NCBI GenBank assembly: GCA_028702395.1
Contig: JAQVOV010000001.1
Location: 9,561 to 73,560, forward strand
Direction of reading: 5' to 3'
Source: Candidatus Omnitrophota bacterium
Lineage (GTDB): Bacteria; Omnitrophota; Gorgyraeia; JABMRN01
Length of the DNA stretch: 64,000 bases
Part shown: piece by piece, positions 51,259 to 59,043 of the stretch
Position numbering within the stretch: the stretch's first letter is position 1
Layout of the letters: the number at the start of each line of letters is the position of its first letter
Notes under the pieces: model-generated
Told to the model about the DNA's origin: nothing
What the model saw: only the letters and a program-made list of their open reading frames with translations
Database searches by the model: none
Program-made: the position numbers and the translations under genes

Positions 51259-52041
51259 ATGCCAAAAAAACGAACAATTCTTGTCGTGGATGATGAAAAG
51301 GATTTTGTAAAGGTCTTGAAAGGGCGTCTTGAAAAAAAAGGGTATAAAGTAATAGTTGCTTATAATGGAAAAGAGGGTTTGGAAATATTGAAAGACAATA
51401 GCCCTGATCTGATAGTTTTGGATATTAACATGCCTGTTATGGGCGGAATAGAATTTTATAACCATATTTGTGATGAAAAAGCTATTTCAATGTATCCAGT
51501 ACTTGTATTAACTGCGCGTGGCGAGTTAAAGGATATTTTTAAAGAGATGAACGCAGATGGGTTTATAGCCAAACCATTCAATATAGAAAAATTATACAAA
51601 GAAATAAATGTTATTATGCGTAAAAGATATGGAAGTGATAGTAGACGTTTAAGATCAAATATTCCAAAAGAAGTTCTTATTGTTGATGATAATAATGAAG
51701 TTTTCAACAAAATAGCAGTAGCTTTTTTAAACGCCGGATACATTGTGCATGCATCTAATAATGGAATGTCTACAATAGAAAAAATAAATGAACATATTCC
51801 TGATCTGCTGGTTATCAGATTGGAATTATCCGATATGCGCGGAGATGTTATAGTTTCTAAGCTTAGGAAAATGCCAAAAACTGCGGATCTTCCGGTCGTG
51901 TTGTACTCCCCTGAAATGGCAGGAGGTAATCCTGTAATAGAAGGCATCATATGCGCGAAAACACGAGTAGAGAAAATAGTAGAAACAGATAAACCACAGG
52001 AGCTCTTGCGGGCAGCAGCTGATACCTTGGGAATAACCTAA
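51259..52041 (+). CDS. Dual-receiver protein, second receiver degenerate
   Basis: 260 residues with two receivers in tandem. The first (about 1-120) is complete: VVDDEKD, phospho-Asp in LIVLDINMPVMGG, Thr in LTARG, Lys in IAKPF. The second (about 135-260) keeps IVDDNNE, but the acceptor region reads LLVIRLELSDM, with Arg where the Asp is expected, and the Lys loop is changed (AKTRVEKI). It is probably a scaffold or a pseudo-receiver. No output domain is present. GGGAG is provided by the preceding repeat element, and the next receiver gene follows after 10 bases. Confidence 0.88.
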   Translation: MPKKRTILVVDDEKDFVKVLKGRLEKKGYKVIVAYNGKEGLEILKDNSPDLIVLDINMPVMGGIEFYNHICDEKAISMYPVLVLTARGELKDIFKEMNADGFIAKPFNIEKLYKEINVIMRKRYGSDSRRLRSNIPKEVLIVDDNNEVFNKIAVAFLNAGYIVHASNNGMSTIEKINEHIPDLLVIRLELSDMRGDVIVSKLRKMPKTADLPVVLYSPEMAGGNPVIEGIICAKTRVEKIVETDKPQELLRAAADTLGIT

Positions 52042-52051
52042 AAGGAGTTAA

Positions 52052-52432
52052 ATGATGGAAGTAAAAAAAGTATTGATCGTAGAAGATAATTTTGAGATCA
52101 TCAAAGTTCTCAAAAAAAGATTGGAGGACAATGATTTTTCTGTTGATGTGGCAGAAGGGGGATATGCTGTTCTTGGTTTTTTGAAAGAGGAGAACGGACC
52201 GGATGTGGTTATTTTAGATATAATGATACCGGAGCGCAACGGAATGGAACTTATATGTTCAATAAAAAACAAATGGGCGAACACGAAAATATTTATTTTT
52301 TCTGCACATGATGAATATAAAAGGAAAATGCATCTTTACAAGGAATATGTTTGTGCTTTTTTCTCTAAAGTAGATGGGATCGAAAATCTTATAGAAGCTA
52401 TAAAAGATGAATTGGCAAAGCAAACAGGCTAA
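52052..52432 (+). CDS. Stand-alone receiver-domain response regulator
   Basis: 126 residues. IVEDNFE, the phospho-Asp in VVILDIMIPERNG, Ser in IFSAHD and Lys in FFSKVDG are present; the usual KP after the Lys is KV. AAGGAG lies upstream. It is the last gene of the signalling island, 10 bases after the dual receiver gene. Output would be by protein contact. Confidence 0.9.
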   Translation: MMEVKKVLIVEDNFEIIKVLKKRLEDNDFSVDVAEGGYAVLGFLKEENGPDVVILDIMIPERNGMELICSIKNKWANTKIFIFSAHDEYKRKMHLYKEYVCAFFSKVDGIENLIEAIKDELAKQTG

Positions 52433-52500
52433 GAGGTCATTATAGAGTGTCAATAGACAACAGTGCAGGTTCTATTATTTGACAGGGAAAGGCAGGTTAT

Positions 52501-53226
52501 ATGTCTTTTTATGATTTTCAGTATGCAAGTTCTACATGCGGAAAGATCGGTAAATGGATCTTACAGAAACAACATGCATATATACGAAAAAGAATATGGT
52601 CTCTGTTATATAACAAGGAAACCATTAATGCCTTGGAAATAGGACCAGGTAAATCGTATTATAATTTCAAGGCTATCCATAGGAAAAAGCTCTTGTACAA
52701 AGCAATAGAAATAAATTCGTGTAATATAGAAGATATAGAGAAAAAGATCATGATCGAGAAAAGAGGAGAGGCTTTTTCGATTCCTGAAGAAAATGAAAAA
52801 TATGACGTGATCTTTCTTGTAGAGTCATTGGAGCATATGTCGTCATCACACGAAGCTTTTTGTTTTTTAAAAGAAGCCAATAGAGTGCTCAAAAAAGAAG
52901 GATTGATACTTGTTGTTTCACCTGATATGTGTGAGCAGGGTATGGATTTCTATGTTTCAGATTATTCCCATAATTATCCTGTTACATTAGCAAGACTTGA
53001 TCAGCTTTTTTGGGATACACATTTTGAAATGTTCTCAGGAAGTTATATTGCAGGACCTTTTACCCAAACATTTTGTGCAATAATGAGCAGTAAAATAATA
53101 AAACTTATATATTGGCTTCAAATACCATATCTGTTTTGTTTTGATATACAAAGGAAGATAAGGGTAGCAAAAACGAAATCTTTTCTTTTACGTAAAGTTG
53201 TTGCAATAGCACAGAAAAAAGAATAA
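52501..53226 (+). CDS. Class I SAM-dependent methyltransferase
   Basis: 241 residues. Motif I reads ALEIGPGKSYYNF, the acidic end of beta 2 is AIEIN, and motif post-I/II is YDVIFLVESLEHMSSSHEAF, followed by EANRVLKKEGLILVVSPD. This matches the Methyltransf_11 class. The substrate is unknown; the C-terminal part is aromatic and hydrophobic (WLQIPYLFCF), which might mean a lipid, quinone or cell-wall substrate. It converges with the zinc-ribbon membrane protein gene, 2 bases apart. Confidence 0.85.
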   Translation: MSFYDFQYASSTCGKIGKWILQKQHAYIRKRIWSLLYNKETINALEIGPGKSYYNFKAIHRKKLLYKAIEINSCNIEDIEKKIMIEKRGEAFSIPEENEKYDVIFLVESLEHMSSSHEAFCFLKEANRVLKKEGLILVVSPDMCEQGMDFYVSDYSHNYPVTLARLDQLFWDTHFEMFSGSYIAGPFTQTFCAIMSSKIIKLIYWLQIPYLFCFDIQRKIRVAKTKSFLLRKVVAIAQKKE

Positions 53227-53228
53227 AA

Positions 53229-53993
53229 CTATTTTTTATTGGTCAAGAAGATAACGCCTGGTATTGTTTGGAGAGCTTCGACCTTTTGTTCCTGTTTTTG
53301 TATATCCTGGTCACCCAGATAAAATATTCCTAATAACAGAAAGAATATGACAATTAAAGGAAACCCGGCCAAGCATAGTAATGGCCATAAGTTTGAAGGT
53401 TTAGGAGATCCAGAATATAGAACAACAGGCGTAATGACAATGTTGTTCTTTATTATGATCATAAGATAATAAAGGATCAAAAAATGCATGAACAATGCTC
53501 TTTCTACACCTGCAAATAAACAAAGAAAGAAAATAAACCCTGGAAAAAGCGAAGGCAATCTTTTTTTTGCATCCCTTGTTCTTAAATAGTTTAAAAGATC
53601 AGCAGGCCATTTGAATATCCAATATATATTGTATATAGGAACAAAATAACTGAGCACTGCACGTTTTGGAGTTATTGGGTAATGATCATCTGACATTTTC
53701 AGTAAAATGTGATGAATTGCTGATACAATATGAAGAAAGTAAGTATATCCTGTGATAAGAAGGATGATCTTCCAGGAAAAATAAAGAGGTATAGAAAAAG
53801 ATAATACGAATTTCTCATTCACTGTAAGAAACAGTAAACATAAAGAAAGGATAAGGCCAGGCAAAATGTCAGGGAAAGTAATCTCTGATAAAGGAATATT
53901 TTCTGAATATCGTTGTTCTACCCATTTGCCGCAATGGCGGCATTTTTTTGCCATATCTTGTATCAGTGCTGAGCAAAAAGGACATTTTTTCAT
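53229..53993 (-). CDS. Zinc-ribbon multi-pass membrane protein
   Basis: 254 residues from the ATG at 53993, which follows TTAGGTG. An N-terminal zinc ribbon (KKCPFCSALIQ...KKCRHCGKW) precedes about five or six hydrophobic segments. The central IYWIFKWPADLLNYL is reminiscent of DUF4328/DUF4234-type proteins. The function is unknown. The last residues after the final membrane segment form a short charged tail. It is a single gene on the minus strand. Confidence 0.72.
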   Translation of the reverse strand: MKKCPFCSALIQDMAKKCRHCGKWVEQRYSENIPLSEITFPDILPGLILSLCLLFLTVNEKFVLSFSIPLYFSWKIILLITGYTYFLHIVSAIHHILLKMSDDHYPITPKRAVLSYFVPIYNIYWIFKWPADLLNYLRTRDAKKRLPSLFPGFIFFLCLFAGVERALFMHFLILYYLMIIIKNNIVITPVVLYSGSPKPSNLWPLLCLAGFPLIVIFFLLLGIFYLGDQDIQKQEQKVEALQTIPGVIFLTNKK

Positions 53994-54095
53994 GATCACC
54001 TAATATACCATAAAATGTATAAAAAGACAAGTTAAGTCCTATAAAATTATAATTGTTATATAGGGATTATATGATAAAATAGTAGCGATTGATAG

Positions 54096-54228
54096 GATGC
54101 TTGCTGCGGGTTACGAGCCCCGCGCTACGAGTCCTAGGCGGATCCCTGAAAAGATATTCGCAAAAGGTGCTGCTTTTAGATCCAAGAGCTCGAAGCGCGA
54201 GGCGCGCAGCTCGCAGTTCGAAACAAGG
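54096..54228. repeat. Heptad-arm stem-loop element (GC-rich class)
   Basis: Left words gggttac gagcccc gcgctac gagtcct. Right words gagctcg aagcgcg aggcgcg cagctcg cagttcg. The centre holds ggatcc...ggatcc-like half sites. It ends at AAGGAG of the amidase gene. Confidence 0.65.
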
Positions 54229-54234
54229 AGATAG

Positions 54235-55362
54235 ATGAAGAGAAGAACAAGTGTTTTTTTATTATTAGTAAGCATGATGTTTGTTTTATCCGGTTGCGGA
54301 GGAGTCCGAACAAATGTTATATCTTCCCAGTATCCTAATATTGATGTATTAAAAATGAACGGCAGTAAGTATTTTATGTTATCGCAGTTCAAGGATCAAT
54401 ATGGAGCAACTGTGGAAACGGATAATGTTACAGGGATAGTTACAGTGAATAATGGGCAACAGATAATAAAACTTTTGCCATCAAGTAACAAGATCTTAAT
54501 AAATGGGCAAATAGATAAATTGGAGAAGATAACTATCGAGAATAATGGTTATATATATGTTCCTATGGAATTTCTTTCAAAAATAAGAACAGAAAGACAA
54601 AAAATAAAGATACCGGAATATGAAAAAATAGAAAAATTCGTTGAAAAAAGGAAAACAGCTATACAAACAATTGTTATAGACCCAGGTCATGGGGGAAAAG
54701 ATTATGGGGCTAGAGGATACGGTGGATTAAAGGAAAAAGATGTTGTTTTAGATATAGCAAAACGTGTTGAAAGGGAGTTAAAAGACAAGGGAATAAAAAA
54801 CGTTATACTTACTCGAAACAGAGATCATTTTATTTCTCTTCAAAGACGAGCGGAAATTGCAAATACACAAAAAGCAGATCTTTTTGTAAGTATTCATGCT
54901 AATGCTGCAAAAGCAAGAGATGCTAATGGCTTTGAGGTTTTTTATCTTTCCCCTGCCAAAGATGATGTGGCACGTGCAATAGAAGCATCAGAAAATGAGG
55001 TTATTTTTTTTGAGAACTCGGAGTATTCTGTAAAACCCGAGTATCTTAACACAACTTTATGGAATATGACGCTTGCTGAGAACAAAGAAGAATCAAAACA
55101 GCTTGCAGGATATATGAGCAAGATGATACCCGGGAGAATGGGATTGAAGAACAGAGGTGTAAAATCTGCTAACTTTTATGTTTTGCGAGGTACAAGGATG
55201 CCTGCGGTTCTTGTTGAAGTAGGATTTATTTCCAACAAAGCAGAAGAAAAAAAATTGGCAAGTGCTGCGTACAGACAAAACATGGCAGATTCAATTGTTG
55301 ATAGTATAATGGGTTATGATCGGGAATTCACACGTACGCATGGGTTTACGGAGAATCTTTAG
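54235..55362 (+). CDS. Lipoprotein N-acetylmuramoyl-L-alanine amidase
   Basis: 375 residues. The lipoprotein signal ends in VLSGCGG (lipobox, Cys near residue 21). An N-terminal region of about 100 residues has the copper-amine-oxidase-like/stalk pattern (KINGQIDKL, YIYVPMEFLSKI). The Amidase_3 domain has zinc ligands in VIDPGHGGKD (His), LKEKDVVLDI (Glu) and VSIHANAA (His), and the catalytic Glu in VLVEVGFISN. It cleaves the amide between MurNAc and the stem peptide, probably during cell separation. Upstream AAGGAG is clear. The next functional gene is murI, another peptidoglycan gene. Confidence 0.92.
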   Translation: MKRRTSVFLLLVSMMFVLSGCGGVRTNVISSQYPNIDVLKMNGSKYFMLSQFKDQYGATVETDNVTGIVTVNNGQQIIKLLPSSNKILINGQIDKLEKITIENNGYIYVPMEFLSKIRTERQKIKIPEYEKIEKFVEKRKTAIQTIVIDPGHGGKDYGARGYGGLKEKDVVLDIAKRVERELKDKGIKNVILTRNRDHFISLQRRAEIANTQKADLFVSIHANAAKARDANGFEVFYLSPAKDDVARAIEASENEVIFFENSEYSVKPEYLNTTLWNMTLAENKEESKQLAGYMSKMIPGRMGLKNRGVKSANFYVLRGTRMPAVLVEVGFISNKAEEKKLASAAYRQNMADSIVDSIMGYDREFTRTHGFTENL

Positions 55363-55369
55363 GGTAATA

Positions 55370-55645
55370 GGAAATTAAAGTAAAAAGGAAAAAGGTAAAA
55401 GTGAAAAGGGAGGATCGTCCTGGATTGAGCCGCGAGCTACGCGTCGCGAGCTCCGAGCTAAAGGAACGTTCTGAGCGATGGTTTCGTAGGGGCGTATTGC
55501 AATACGCCCCTACGAAGAAAAAACAAAAGACTCCACAATGAAAACGGATTTTTTATCCGCCAAAATTTTGCAAAATTTTGGCGAGATCTCGCCACAAAAA
55601 AAGTGGCGAACTTTTACTTTTAACTTTTTCCTTAAAGTGAAAATT
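55370..55645. repeat. Heptad-arm stem-loop element with nested palindromes
   Basis: Left words aaagtaa aaaggaa aaaggta aaagtga, GC-rich words (gccgcga gctacgc gtcgcga gctccga), cgttctgagcgatggtttc, the gtaggggcgtattgcaatacgcccctac palindrome, gactccacaatgaaaac, and ccgccaaaattttgcaaaattttggcg with ccacaaaaaaagtgg. Right words tactttt aactttt tcctta. The plan is the same as at 14400-14630. It lies between the amidase gene and murI. Confidence 0.78.
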
Positions 55646-55656
55646 GGAGAGAGCAA

Positions 55657-56451
55657 ATGGACAACAGACCTATAGGAGTTTTTGATTCAGGGGTTGGCGG
55701 ACTTACGGTCGTTAAGGCCCTTAGACAGACTTTGCCGGGCGAAGATATTATCTACCTTGGAGATACAGCACGTGTGCCTTATGGGACCAAAGCAAGATCA
55801 ACAGTTACAAGGTTTTCAATTGAGTGTGTGCAGTTTTTGTTGAAATTTAATATCAAGCAGGCTGTAGTAGCATGTAACACTGCTTCCAGTTGCGCAGTAG
55901 AGACTTTAAAAAAAAGATTTGATGTACCTGTAATGGGCGTTATTGAACCAGGTGCAAGAGATGCTGTTAAAATAAGCAGCAGTAAAAATAAAAAAATAGC
56001 AGTCATTGCAACACGTTCAACAGTAAAAAGTAATGCTTATCAAAAACACATCCATAAACTTGATAAAAGTGTAATGGTCTTACAACAGCCTTGCCCATTA
56101 TTTGTTCCTTTTGTAGAGGAGAATATGATAAAAGGTGCTATAATAGAAAGTGTTGTGAAAGAATATTTAAAAGCAATTAAATCAAAGAATGTGGACTCGA
56201 TCATCTTAGGATGTACACATTACCCATTGCTTAAAAGCATCATAGCTAAATACTTAAAAGGGGTTCATATAATAGACTCATCAAAAAGTATTTCTATAGA
56301 GATAAAAAGGACACTAGAGAAAAAACAAATGCTTAGCAATAAAAAACAAGGGATTTTAAAGTGTTTTGTTACAGATGATGCTAACAATTTTAAAACTATG
56401 GCATTGATGTTCCTGGATAAAGATATTTCAATAAAAAGGGTTCAGATATGA
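55657..56451 (+). CDS. murI: Glutamate racemase
   Basis: 264 residues. The two catalytic cysteines are in VACNTASS and LGCTHYPLL. The N-terminal GVFDSGVGGLTVVKAL and DTARVPYGTKA are typical. It makes D-glutamate for peptidoglycan. GGAGAG lies upstream. The end overlaps the fumarase alpha gene by 4 bases (ATGA), so they are co-translated. Confidence 0.96.
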   Translation: MDNRPIGVFDSGVGGLTVVKALRQTLPGEDIIYLGDTARVPYGTKARSTVTRFSIECVQFLLKFNIKQAVVACNTASSCAVETLKKRFDVPVMGVIEPGARDAVKISSSKNKKIAVIATRSTVKSNAYQKHIHKLDKSVMVLQQPCPLFVPFVEENMIKGAIIESVVKEYLKAIKSKNVDSIILGCTHYPLLKSIIAKYLKGVHIIDSSKSISIEIKRTLEKKQMLSNKKQGILKCFVTDDANNFKTMALMFLDKDISIKRVQI

Positions 56452-57293
56452 TCAGAAAAATAAATGTCAATGATATCTCTAATGCAATAGCGAAAATGTG
56501 TATTGAGGCTAATATTGTTATTCGTAATGATATTAAGAGAGCTCTTAAAAAAGCATTTCATTCAGAAAAAAATAAAAGAGCTAAGAACATCTTAAAGATC
56601 TTGCTTGAGAATGCTGATATAGCTGAAAAAGATAAGCTTGCTATATGTCAGGATACAGGACTTTGTGTTGTGCATATTGAGGTAGGACAAGACGTACATC
56701 TGATAGGCGGAACTCTTAAAGATGCAGTAAATAAAGGTGTTGAAAAAGGATATACAAAAGGTTATTTTAGAAGCTCAGTTGTTAATGATCCTGTTTCACG
56801 AAAAACAAAAGCAAAAACATATCCTGCAATGCTTACAACGGAAATTGTTGCAGGTAGTAAGGTTAAAATAACAGTTTTTCCAAAAGGTTTTGGAAGCGAA
56901 AATAAAAGCAGGATATATATGCTTAATCCTACGGATGGGGAGGACAAGATAATAGAAGCAGTTGTTAAAACTGTTAAAGAAGCAGGTCCAAATGCATGTC
57001 CTCCTTTTGTAGTAGGGGTAGGTATAGGCGGTACTTTTGATAAAGCGGCTTTGATAGCCAAGAAAGCAATGTTCAGGGATATTATAAAACCAAATAAAGA
57101 TAAAGGTATAAGATCACTTGAAGCTAGACTTCTAAAAGAGATCAATGATCTTAATATAGGGCCTATGGGTCTTGGCGGTAAAAACACTTGTTTAGGGGTA
57201 AATGTGGAAACTTATCCTACGCATATTGCAGGATTACCGGTTGCAGTCAATATCAATTGTCATGCGACCAGGTCGTGCACGAGACTGATATAG
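56448..57293 (+). CDS. Fumarate hydratase (class I) alpha subunit
   Basis: 281 residues, the N-terminal half of class I iron-sulfur fumarases or L-tartrate dehydratase alpha (TtdA). Cluster and active-site marks are [36 protein letters not shown], and near the end [14 protein letters not shown]. It hydrates fumarate to malate with a 4Fe-4S cluster, so it suits low-oxygen life. The beta subunit follows after a repeat element of about 270 bp that splits the pair. Confidence 0.93.
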   Translation: MIRKINVNDISNAIAKMCIEANIVIRNDIKRALKKAFHSEKNKRAKNILKILLENADIAEKDKLAICQDTGLCVVHIEVGQDVHLIGGTLKDAVNKGVEKGYTKGYFRSSVVNDPVSRKTKAKTYPAMLTTEIVAGSKVKITVFPKGFGSENKSRIYMLNPTDGEDKIIEAVVKTVKEAGPNACPPFVVGVGIGGTFDKAALIAKKAMFRDIIKPNKDKGIRSLEARLLKEINDLNIGPMGLGGKNTCLGVNVETYPTHIAGLPVAVNINCHATRSCTRLI

Positions 57294-57296
57294 GCT

Positions 57297-57560
57297 AACA
57301 TGGCCTTACAGATAAAAGATAAAAGACAAAAGATAAAAGGGTGGAAGGTTCTGGATTGAGCCACGTGCTACGCGCCACGAGCTGCGAGCTTGTGGAACAG
57401 TCTAAATCGAGGTTTTAAATAAGATTCTACAATGACAACAGATTTTTTATCCGCCAAAATTTTGTAAAATTTTGGCGAGATCACGCCACCATCAAAGATG
57501 GTGAGGCGGACTTTTTACCTGCCTGCCGGCAGGCAGGCTTTTACCTTTTTACTTAGAACG
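57297..57560. repeat. Heptad-arm stem-loop element splitting the fumarase genes
   Basis: Left words cagataa aagataa aagacaa aagataa, then gggtggaaggttctgg, GC-rich words (gccacgt gctacgc gccacga gctgcga), tggaacagtcta, gattctacaatgacaacag, ccgccaaaattttgtaaaattttggcg with catcaaagatggtg, and a cctgcctgccggcaggcagg palindrome. Right words are cttttac ctttttac. It ends before the GGAG of the beta subunit gene. Confidence 0.78.
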
Positions 57561-57569
57561 GAGTAACAG

Positions 57570-58088
57570 TTGAAAAAGTTAACAGGAACAATAGATCAAA
57601 AAACTCGGAAGACTTTAAAAGCAGGAGAAGAGCTTCTTTATACGGGGATTGTTTATACTGCAAGAGATCAAGCTCATAAAAGATTGAGTGAAACAATAGA
57701 AAAAAGGAAAAAATTGCCTTTTGATCTAAATAATGCAATAATCTATTATACAGGACCTACTCCTTCAAAAGAAAAAAATAAAGTTGGTTCCTCTGGGCCT
57801 ACGACAAGTTCAAGAATGGATAAATTCACGCCACTGCTTTTAAATAAAGGGGTTGGTTCTTTGATCGGCAAAGGTAGTCGGTCAAAAGAAGTTGTAAATG
57901 CTATAAAAAAAAACAAAGCAGTTTATTTTATAACGATCGCAGGTGCGGGCGCATATCTTAGCAAGAGAATAAAAAGTGCAGAAATTGTGGCATATTCTGA
58001 GTTGGGAGCAGAAGCTATAAGGCTTCTGTATGTAGAGGATTTTCCGTTGATCGTTGCAGTTGATAGTCATGGCAACAGCATATATTAA
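57570..58088 (+). CDS. Fumarate hydratase (class I) beta subunit
   Basis: 172 residues with a TTG start at 57570, preceded by GGAG at the right distance; no ATG is suitably placed. The family reads YTGIVYTARDQAHKR, YYTGPTPSKE, GSSGPTTSSRMDKFTPLLL, TIAGAGAYLSKRI and FPLIVAVDSHGNSIY. It completes class I fumarase with the alpha subunit. It is followed by two short hairpins (58090-58165) and then rph. Confidence 0.93.
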   Translation: MKKLTGTIDQKTRKTLKAGEELLYTGIVYTARDQAHKRLSETIEKRKKLPFDLNNAIIYYTGPTPSKEKNKVGSSGPTTSSRMDKFTPLLLNKGVGSLIGKGSRSKEVVNAIKKNKAVYFITIAGAGAYLSKRIKSAEIVAYSELGAEAIRLLYVEDFPLIVAVDSHGNSIY

Positions 58089-58165
58089 GGGTAGGGGCCA
58101 TTGCCCTCAATGGCCCTTTACAAAGAAACAAATGTAGGGTTGAGGCCTGCCTCAACCTTTAAAGA
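58089..58165. repeat. Two short intergenic hairpins
   Basis: taggggccattg/caatggccc and gtagggttgaggc/gcctcaaccttt follow each other. They belong to the same gtaggggc-type palindrome set seen in larger elements. Confidence 0.6.
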
Positions 58166-58180
58166 TTAGGAAAGGGAACA

Positions 58181-58894
58181 ATGCGAATAGATAAACGAAA
58201 AAATAATCAGTTACGAAAGATAAAAATAACACCTCATTTTATGCCTAATGCAGAAGGATCATGTCTTTTTGAGATAGGGGATACAAAAGTAATATGTACG
58301 GCAAGTATAGAACAAACAGTTCCACCTTTTATGAGAGGACAAGGAACAGGATGGATAACTGCTGAATATGGAATGCTTCCTTGCTCTTGCGGACAAAGGA
58401 TACAAAGGGAAGCAGCAAAAGGAAAACAGCAGGGTAGAACAGTAGAAATACAAAGGCTTATAGGAAGATCGATCAGAACTATTTGTGATATGAGCAAACT
58501 TGGAGAAAGGACAATTAAAATAGATTGTGATGTATTGCAGGGTGATGGGGGAACACGATGTGCAAGTATAAGCGGATCATATGTTGCACTTATGTTGGCT
58601 TTAACAAAGCTCAAAAAACAAGGACTGATCGAATGCATTCCTATTCAAGATTCAGTTGCAGCTGTTAGTGTTGGCATATTAGAAGGAAAGAATATTTTGG
58701 ATCTTTGTTATAAAGAGGATTCGACAGCTGAAGTGGATATGAACATTATAATGACAGGAAAAGGAAAATTCATAGAAATACAAGGCACAGCAGAAAAAGA
58801 CCCGTTTTCTGAAGAGCAAATGCAGGAAATGATAACTCTTGCAAAAAAAGGTATAAAAGAAATAATCAAAGTGCAGAAACAAGTTATAGGGTAG
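58181..58894 (+). CDS. rph: Ribonuclease PH
   Basis: 237 residues. The phosphorolytic tRNA 3'-processing exonuclease reads EGSCLFEIGDTKVICTAS, RGQGTGWITAEYGMLP, the phosphate site RTVEIQRLIGRSIRT, CDVLQGDGGTRCASISG and DSVAAVSVGI. Length is normal and AAAGGG precedes the ATG. rdgB follows, and rph-rdgB is a common bacterial pair, here separated by a repeat element. Confidence 0.97.
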   Translation: MRIDKRKNNQLRKIKITPHFMPNAEGSCLFEIGDTKVICTASIEQTVPPFMRGQGTGWITAEYGMLPCSCGQRIQREAAKGKQQGRTVEIQRLIGRSIRTICDMSKLGERTIKIDCDVLQGDGGTRCASISGSYVALMLALTKLKKQGLIECIPIQDSVAAVSVGILEGKNILDLCYKEDSTAEVDMNIIMTGKGKFIEIQGTAEKDPFSEEQMQEMITLAKKGIKEIIKVQKQVIG

Positions 58895-58904
58895 GAATAG
58901 GAGT

Positions 58905-59030
58905 CAATAGGAGTTCGTGACCAGAGACCAGTGACTAGAACAGGCTATAGATTGTTTTATCTTTAAAGCAATTAATTCTGGTTTCTGGTACCTGGTTACT
59001 GGTTTCTAAATGCTATAAAGCATAAAAAGA
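58905..59030. repeat. Heptad-arm stem-loop element (CCAGTGA class)
   Basis: Left words gtgacca gagacca gtgacta ga. Right words ctggttt ctggtac ctggtta ctggttt ct. The reversed core ttatctttaaagcaattaatt is present. The right end ctaaatgctataaag is shared with the elements before gcvPA and the 42044 receiver gene. Confidence 0.75.
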
Positions 59031-59043
59031 AATAGGAGGACCC

